Shown here: one piece after another, positions 59,875 through 64,000 of the stretch | How the letters are laid out: every line of letters starts with the position of its first letter | Numbering within the stretch: position 1 is the first letter of the stretch | Origin: DASPWW01 sp963756745 | Lineage (GTDB): Bacteria; Actinomycetota; Thermoleophilia; Solirubrobacterales; 70-9 | Direction of reading: 5' to 3' | NCBI GenBank assembly: GCA_963756745.1 | Contig: CAVWOU010000001.1 | Coordinates: 62,001 to 126,000, forward strand | DNA: 64,000 nt | Translations under genes and position numbers: made by a program | Notes under the pieces: model-generated | Seen by the model: the letters and a program-made list of their open reading frames with translations, nothing else | The model's database searches: none | Told to the model about the DNA's origin: nothing

Positions 59875-61329
59875 CGCTCGGGGCCCTCCGCGGACGTGCC
59901 CGCCGGCTCCGGCACGAAGTCGACCGGGTTCTCGAGGTACTGGTCGAGCGCCGTGCGGATCTCGCCGAGCGCGCGCTCCTCGGTCACGCCGGGGATGTAG
60001 TCGGTGCCCGCGAGCGGAACCTTGGCCATAGCCGACGCCTCGACCGTGAGCGCTGCGAGGTCCTCGGGCTCGAGGCTGTGGACGCTTGTCTTGCCGCACG
60101 CGCGGGCAAGCATCTGGACCTCGAGCGTCAGCGTGTGAAGGAAGTTGAACACGCGCTGAGCCGCCTCGTCGACGTGGAGTCGCTTGCGGAGCTCGGGATC
60201 CTGGGTGGTGATCCCGACCGGGCAGCGTCCCGTGTGGCAGTGGTAGCACTGCCCGGCGGGCACGCCGACCGTGCCCTCGTAGTCGGTGACGCCGGGGATC
60301 TCCTTGTTGCAGTTGAGCGCCATCAGCGCGGAATGGCCGATCGCGATCGCGTCGGCGCCCAGCGCCAGGCACTTGGCGATGTCCCCGCCGTTGCGGATCC
60401 CGCCTGCGACCACGAGGTCGACCTCGTCGGACGAGCCCGACATCCTCCAGCGCGCGACGCGCCTCCGGAATCGCGGCCAGCAGCGGGATGCCCGTCTCCT
60501 CAGTGGCGATGTGGGGGCCGGCCCCGGTGCTCCCCTCCGCCCCGTCGAGATAGATGATGTCGGGCCCGCACTTGGCCGCCATGCGGACGTCGTCGTACAC
60601 GCGCGCCGCACCGAGCTTGAGCTGGATCGGCACCTCGTAGTTGGTGGCCTCGCGGGTCTCCTGCACCTTGAGCGAGAGGTCGTCTGGCCCCAGCCAGTCG
60701 GGGTGGCGGGCCGGGGAGCGCTGGTCGATGCCGGGCGGCAGCGAGCGCATCTCGGCGACCTGCTCGCTCACCTTCTGGCCCATCAGGTGGCCGCCCAGCC
60801 CCACCTTGCAGCCCTGCCCGATGAAGAATTCGACGCCGTCGGCAAGCATCAGGTGGTGGGGGTTGAAGCCGTAGCGGCTCTGGATCACCTGGTAGTACCA
60901 CTTGGTCGACAGGTCACGCTCGGGCGGGGTCATACCGCCCTCCCCAGAGCAGGTCGCGGTGCCGGCCATCGAAGCGCCCTTGGCGAGCGCCATCTTCGCC
61001 TCGAGCGAGAGCGCGCCGAAGCTCATCCCGGTGATGTAGACGGGAATGTCGAGCTCGAGCGGCTTCTTCGCGAAGCGGGCGCCCAGCACGGTCTTGGTGT
61101 CGCACTTCTCGCGGTAGCCCTCGATCACGAACCGCGTCAGCGTGCCCGGCAGGAAGATCAACTCGTCCCAGCTCGGCATCTTCTTGAAGATCGAGAAGCC
61201 GCGCATCCGGTAGCGGCCGAGCTCGGCCTTCATGTGGATGTCGTTGATGACCTCCGGAGTGAAGATCGGGCTGCGGCCCAGGACCTCCCGCTCGTCGGGG
61301 GCTTGCTCGGTTGCTTTCTCGGGGGGCAT
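59871..61329 (-). pseudogene. mgsC: Glutamate synthase FMN-domain protein (GlxD/MgsC-like), copy 2, apparent frameshift
   Basis: Same fold as copy 1: M-S-F-G-A-L-S-L-E-A-K, D-G-A-E-G-S-T-G-A-G-P, then V-A-G-G-I-R-N-G-G-D and C-Y-H-C-H-T-G-R-C-P-V-G-I-T-T. The frame breaks at about 60431-60437, between E-D-V-G-L and S-D-E-V-D-L. Aligning with copy 1 (E-E-G-L-E-G-E-V-N-L) shows exactly one surplus base. Adds ~35 C-terminal residues compared with copy 1. ATG at 61329 with AGGAAGGA. Confidence 0.85.
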
Positions 61330-61340
61330 ATCGATCCTTC

Positions 61341-62123
61341 CTAGAGCACCAGCTTGCGCTCGCTGGGCTCGAGGACGTCGTAGTTGTAGAGCTTCTTCCC
61401 GGACACGAACTTGCGCAGGTCTGGGGGCTTGCCGAGCTCGTAGTTGGCGAACTTGCGCTCGACCAGCTCGGTGTCGGCGTCCTCCCACTCGGCCTCGACG
61501 CAGTCGATCCCGAGCGCGGCGATATCGCCACCGACGTAGATCGTGCCGTCGTACATCGAGTCGCCGAGGCCGGGACCGACGTCGCCGCAGATGATCTGGC
61601 GGCCGCGCTGCATCATGAAGGCGGTCATCGAGGCGGCGTTGCCGAGCACGAGGATCGTGCCGCCCTTCTGGTCGATCCCGGTGCGCGCGCCGACGTCGCC
61701 CTTGACGACGAGGTCGCCGCCGCGCAGCGCGGCCCCCGCCAGCGAGCCCGCGTTGTGCTCGACCACGACCACCCCGGACATCATGTTCTCGGCAACCGAC
61801 CACCCCACCCTTCCCGTGATCTCGACCTCGGGGCCGTCGATCAGCCCGCACCCGAAGTAGCCCAGGCTCCCCTCGAAGCGGATCCGGCACCGCGCGAGGA
61901 TCGCGACGCCGAGCGAGTGTCGGGCGCTCGGGTCGAGCACGGTCACGTCCGTTATCCCCTGCTCGTAGATCAGCCACCGCAGCTCGGCGTTGATCTTGCG
62001 CGTGGTCAGGTCGCTCGCGTCGAGCACCGCGCTGCGCCCGTCGATCTTCGAGCTCTTGGGGATGGCGTCGTCGAGCTCGACGAGCCCGCGCTCGTCCATC
62101 CGCGGCCCGTTCTGAGTGCTCAC
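61341..62123 (-). CDS. mgsB: GXGXG-motif glutamate synthase-like protein (GlxC/MgsB-like), copy 2
   Basis: 260 residues: a ~25-residue extension, then the GltB-type beta-helix with G-Y-F-G-C-G-L-I-D-G, G-R-V-G-W-S-V-A-E-N-M-M-S-G and G-P-G-L-G-D-S-M-Y-D-G-T-I-Y-V-G-G. Collinear with copy 1, including the S-G-K/R-K-L-x-N ending. GTG at 62123 overlaps the mgsA stop (GTGA). Confidence 0.87.
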   Translation of the reverse strand: MSTQNGPRMDERGLVELDDAIPKSSKIDGRSAVLDASDLTTRKINAELRWLIYEQGITDVTVLDPSARHSLGVAILARCRIRFEGSLGYFGCGLIDGPEVEITGRVGWSVAENMMSGVVVVEHNAGSLAGAALRGGDLVVKGDVGARTGIDQKGGTILVLGNAASMTAFMMQRGRQIICGDVGPGLGDSMYDGTIYVGGDIAALGIDCVEAEWEDADTELVERKFANYELGKPPDLRKFVSGKKLYNYDVLEPSERKLVL

Positions 62124-63049
62124 CTGCTCCAAACCCGGACCTCGCCCTCGTAGGGGTCGTGGGTCTCGATCTCGCGGTCGAGCACCTGGCGGATCGCGAT
62201 CTCCTCGGACGCCAGCGCCACCAGGTCGTCGTCCTCGTACAGCACCAGCGGCTTCGCGCCGAGCTCGTCCTTGGCGACGCCGAGCGAGTCCTCGGTGACG
62301 CACATGTAGGTGAACACCCCGTCGAGGTCGGTGAGGCTCTGGCGCATCGCGTCCTCGAGCGACAGCCCGTCGCTCATCTGCTCGGCGAGGTACACGGCGA
62401 TGATCTCCGAGTCGCACTCGGACTGGAAGCGGTGGCCCGACCGCTGGAGGCGGCGGCGCCAGTCGTGGAAGTTCGTCAGCTGGCCGTTGTGGACGACGGC
62501 GACGTCGGGGAACGGGTATGCCCAGTAGGGGTGCGCGTTGGCGATGTCGACGTCGGACTCGGTCGCCATCCGCGCGTGCCCAATCGCGTGCGTGCCTACG
62601 TACGCGTCGAGGTCGTACTCCCTCGCGACCGTCTCGGCGTCACCGAGGTCCTTGACGATCTCCAGCGAGCGGCCCAGCGAGAGCACCTCGGTGTGGCGCA
62701 CCCGCTCGACCGCGTCGGCGAGCGGCTTCAGGTCGCCGTCGAAGCCGAAGCTGATTGTCATCGTGCGCGACGTGCTGCGTACCTCCTCGATCCGCGCGCC
62801 CGCCGCGCGCAGGCGCGCCTCGACCTGGTCGCGCTGGCGCTTGGTGCGCCGCGCGAGCTCGGGGTCCCCGTCGCTCGCCTCGCTCAGCTTCACGTGCATC
62901 ACGAAGGTGTCGCCGCCGCCGCGGTAGAGCGCGTAGCCGGTCGAGTCGGGGCCCCGGTGCTTCATCGCCTGGAGCATCCGGGTCATGTCGCGGCCGACGT
63001 CCTGTCCGCCGTCGCCGTTGCGGTAGATGATCCCCGCGATCCCGCACAT
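62120..63049 (-). CDS. mgsA: Class II glutamine amidotransferase (GlxB/MgsA-like), copy 2, intact
   Basis: 309 residues with catalytic Cys2 (M-C-G-I-A-G-I-I-Y), H-R-G-P-D-S-T-G-Y-A-L-Y near residue 32, G-H-A-R-M-A-T-E-S near residue 158 and V-H-N-G-Q-L-T-N near residue 187. ATG overlaps the ligase stop (ATGA). Provides the reading frame that is broken in copy 1. Confidence 0.88.
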   Translation of the reverse strand: MCGIAGIIYRNGDGGQDVGRDMTRMLQAMKHRGPDSTGYALYRGGGDTFVMHVKLSEASDGDPELARRTKRQRDQVEARLRAAGARIEEVRSTSRTMTISFGFDGDLKPLADAVERVRHTEVLSLGRSLEIVKDLGDAETVAREYDLDAYVGTHAIGHARMATESDVDIANAHPYWAYPFPDVAVVHNGQLTNFHDWRRRLQRSGHRFQSECDSEIIAVYLAEQMSDGLSLEDAMRQSLTDLDGVFTYMCVTEDSLGVAKDELGAKPLVLYEDDDLVALASEEIAIRQVLDREIETHDPYEGEVRVWSR

Positions 63050-64000
63050 CAGGGGAGCACCGTCAGGTACTGCTCGCGATCCCAGTCGGTGACCGCCGCC
63101 AGGTAGCGCTCCCACTCGTCGCGCTTGTAGTGCATGAACACGTCGTACAGGCGCCCCGGCATCGCCGAGCGCACGACCTCGTCGGCCTCGAGCGCGTCGA
63201 GCGCCGCGCCGAGGTGGTCCGGGACGCGCTCGAACTCGGTCCCCTCGGCGAGCAGGTCGTAGGTGTTGCGCTGCTGCGGCGGCCCCGGGTCGAGCTCGCG
63301 ATTGACCCCGTCGAGCCCCGCGGTGAGCAGCGCCGCCTGGGTCAGGTAGGGGTTGCAGGACGAGTCCACGCCGCGGAACTCGAACCGCCCGCCGCTCGCG
63401 ACGCGAACCATGCAGGTGCGGTTCTGCCACCCGTAGTTCTTGTACACCGGCGCCCAGAACCCGAAGTCCCACATCCGCTTGTACGAGTTCACGGTCGGCG
63501 ACCCGATGCAGACGAGCGCCTTGAAGTGGTCGAGGATGCCGCCCATGAACTGCTGCCCGAGCTCCGAGAGCTGGGCCGGGCCCTCCGGGTCGTGGAACAC
63601 GTTGGTGCCGCTCCTTGTCGACGAGCGTGAAGTGGTGGTGGTGGCCGTTGGCGGACACGCCGGTGAACGGCTTCGGCATGAACGACGCGTGCAGGCCGTG
63701 CTCGCGCGCGACGGCGGTGCAGATCTGGCGGTACGTGGTGATGTTGTCCGCCGTGCGTAGGGCGCGGTCGAAGCGCGAGTTCAGCTCGAGCTGGCCGGGG
63801 GCGTCCTCGTGGTCGCCGTAGCTCATGTCGAGCCCCATCGCGTTGCCGTACGAGATCACGTCGAGGATCACGGGGCGAAGCTGCTCGAACTGGTTGATGT
63901 GGTAGCAGTACGGCTTCGTCACGCCCTCGGGCGGACGATCGCCGTCCTCGTCCAGCTTCAGCCACATCATCTCGGGCTCGATCCCGCACATGAACGTGTA
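63049..64000 (-). pseudogene. gmaS: GlnA/GmaS-like ligase, copy 2 (cut by window edge, apparent frameshift)
   Basis: C-terminal ~315 residues of a glutamine-synthetase-fold ligase: G-D-H-E-D-A-P-G-Q-L-E-L-N, F-M-P-K-P-F-T-G, G-H-H-H-H-F-T-L, then S-P-T-V-N-S-Y-K-R-M-W and D-S-S-C-N-P-Y-L-T-Q-A. The frame breaks at about 63609-63613 (D-K-E | G-T-N-V-F-H-D-P-E-G), one base in excess. The four-His stretch G-H-H-H-H-F replaces G-A-H-F-H-M of copy 1, so substrate or metal use may differ. The N-terminus lies beyond position 64000. Confidence 0.82.

Noticed and set aside
1..64000. CRISPR arrays, rRNA and tRNA genes
   Set aside because: No regularly spaced repeats, no tRNA cloverleaf-like segments in intergenic gaps and no rRNA-like sequence were noticed; nearly all sequence is coding.

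Overview
**Organism and overall character.** The window is a G+C-rich, densely packed actinobacterial chromosome segment. The gene order (trpS-scpA-scpB-rluB-aroH-hisC-aroG-tyrA-aroA-cmk-der, then metK, then priA-def-fmt-rsmB-rpe-ribD-ribE) and the high Arg/Ala/Gly content suggest a Thermoleophilia-type actinobacterium (Solirubrobacterales or Gaiellales). That placement is inference from gene order and composition, not from a marker search. No tRNA, rRNA, CRISPR array or recognisable transposase was seen. Start/stop overlaps (ATGA, GTGA and apparently CTGA) are common, and several genes have a -10 hexamer 6-8 bases upstream of the start codon, as in leaderless transcripts.

**1-13.9 kb, housekeeping.** On the minus strand: metK; then priA-def-fmt-rsmB-zinc ribbon-rpe (protein synthesis, replication restart, pentose phosphate); and ribD-ribE. 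On the plus strand: a glycosyltransferase, a polysaccharide flippase and a CvrA-type K+/H+ antiporter, plus a PH-domain membrane protein.

**13.9-28.9 kb, aromatic amino acids and chromosome segregation (minus strand).** From 28.9 kb downwards: trpS, scpA, scpB, rluB, aroH, hisC, a flavin amine oxidase, then an aromatic-codon leader peptide that precedes aroG, then tyrA and aroA; and finally cmk, der and a DUF3352 protein. Four small genes (cupin, NTF2-like, lipoprotein and similar) interrupt the block. The 30-residue leader peptide ends in Y-Y-W-Y-W-R-F-T and has its own promoter, which strongly suggests translation-coupled control of DAHP synthase.

**28.9-43.7 kb.** A FetAB-like ABC exporter and an ATP-dependent DNA ligase are divergently transcribed from a 46-bp palindrome. 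Next come an SPFH protein, then a minus-strand operon soxD-soxA-soxG-soxB-fhs-cyclodeaminase: a heterotetrameric sarcosine oxidase-type / N-methylglutamate dehydrogenase-type flavoenzyme joined to one-carbon tetrahydrofolate enzymes. A cation/proton antiporter, a two-TM sensor-like protein and a frameshifted GAF-PucR regulator follow.

**43.8-64 kb, glutamine/glutamate-type methylamine cluster in two copies.** Plus strand: an Amt transporter, three small membrane proteins, a GlnT/GmaS-type ligase, a class II amidotransferase (MgsA-like), a GXGXG protein (MgsB-like), a glutamate-synthase FMN-domain protein (MgsC-like) and a class I amidotransferase. A second copy of the ligase-MgsA-MgsB-MgsC set runs on the minus strand from the right edge, ending in an unknown 146-residue protein and two tandem FAD oxidases. 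Between the two copies lies an accessory stretch (51.3-56.8 kb) of GNAT, ArsR, SRPBCC-type, DUF1761, RibD-C/DHFR-like, ECF sigma and NTF2-like genes. Together with the sox-type operon this is the full part list of the N-methylglutamate route for methylamine use. That is the most interesting system in the window.

**Caution on sequence quality.** Six conserved genes (rsmB, priA, the pucR-like gene, mgsA copy 1, mgsC copy 2, gmaS copy 2) each carry an apparent single frameshift. I cannot tell assembly errors from real mutations.
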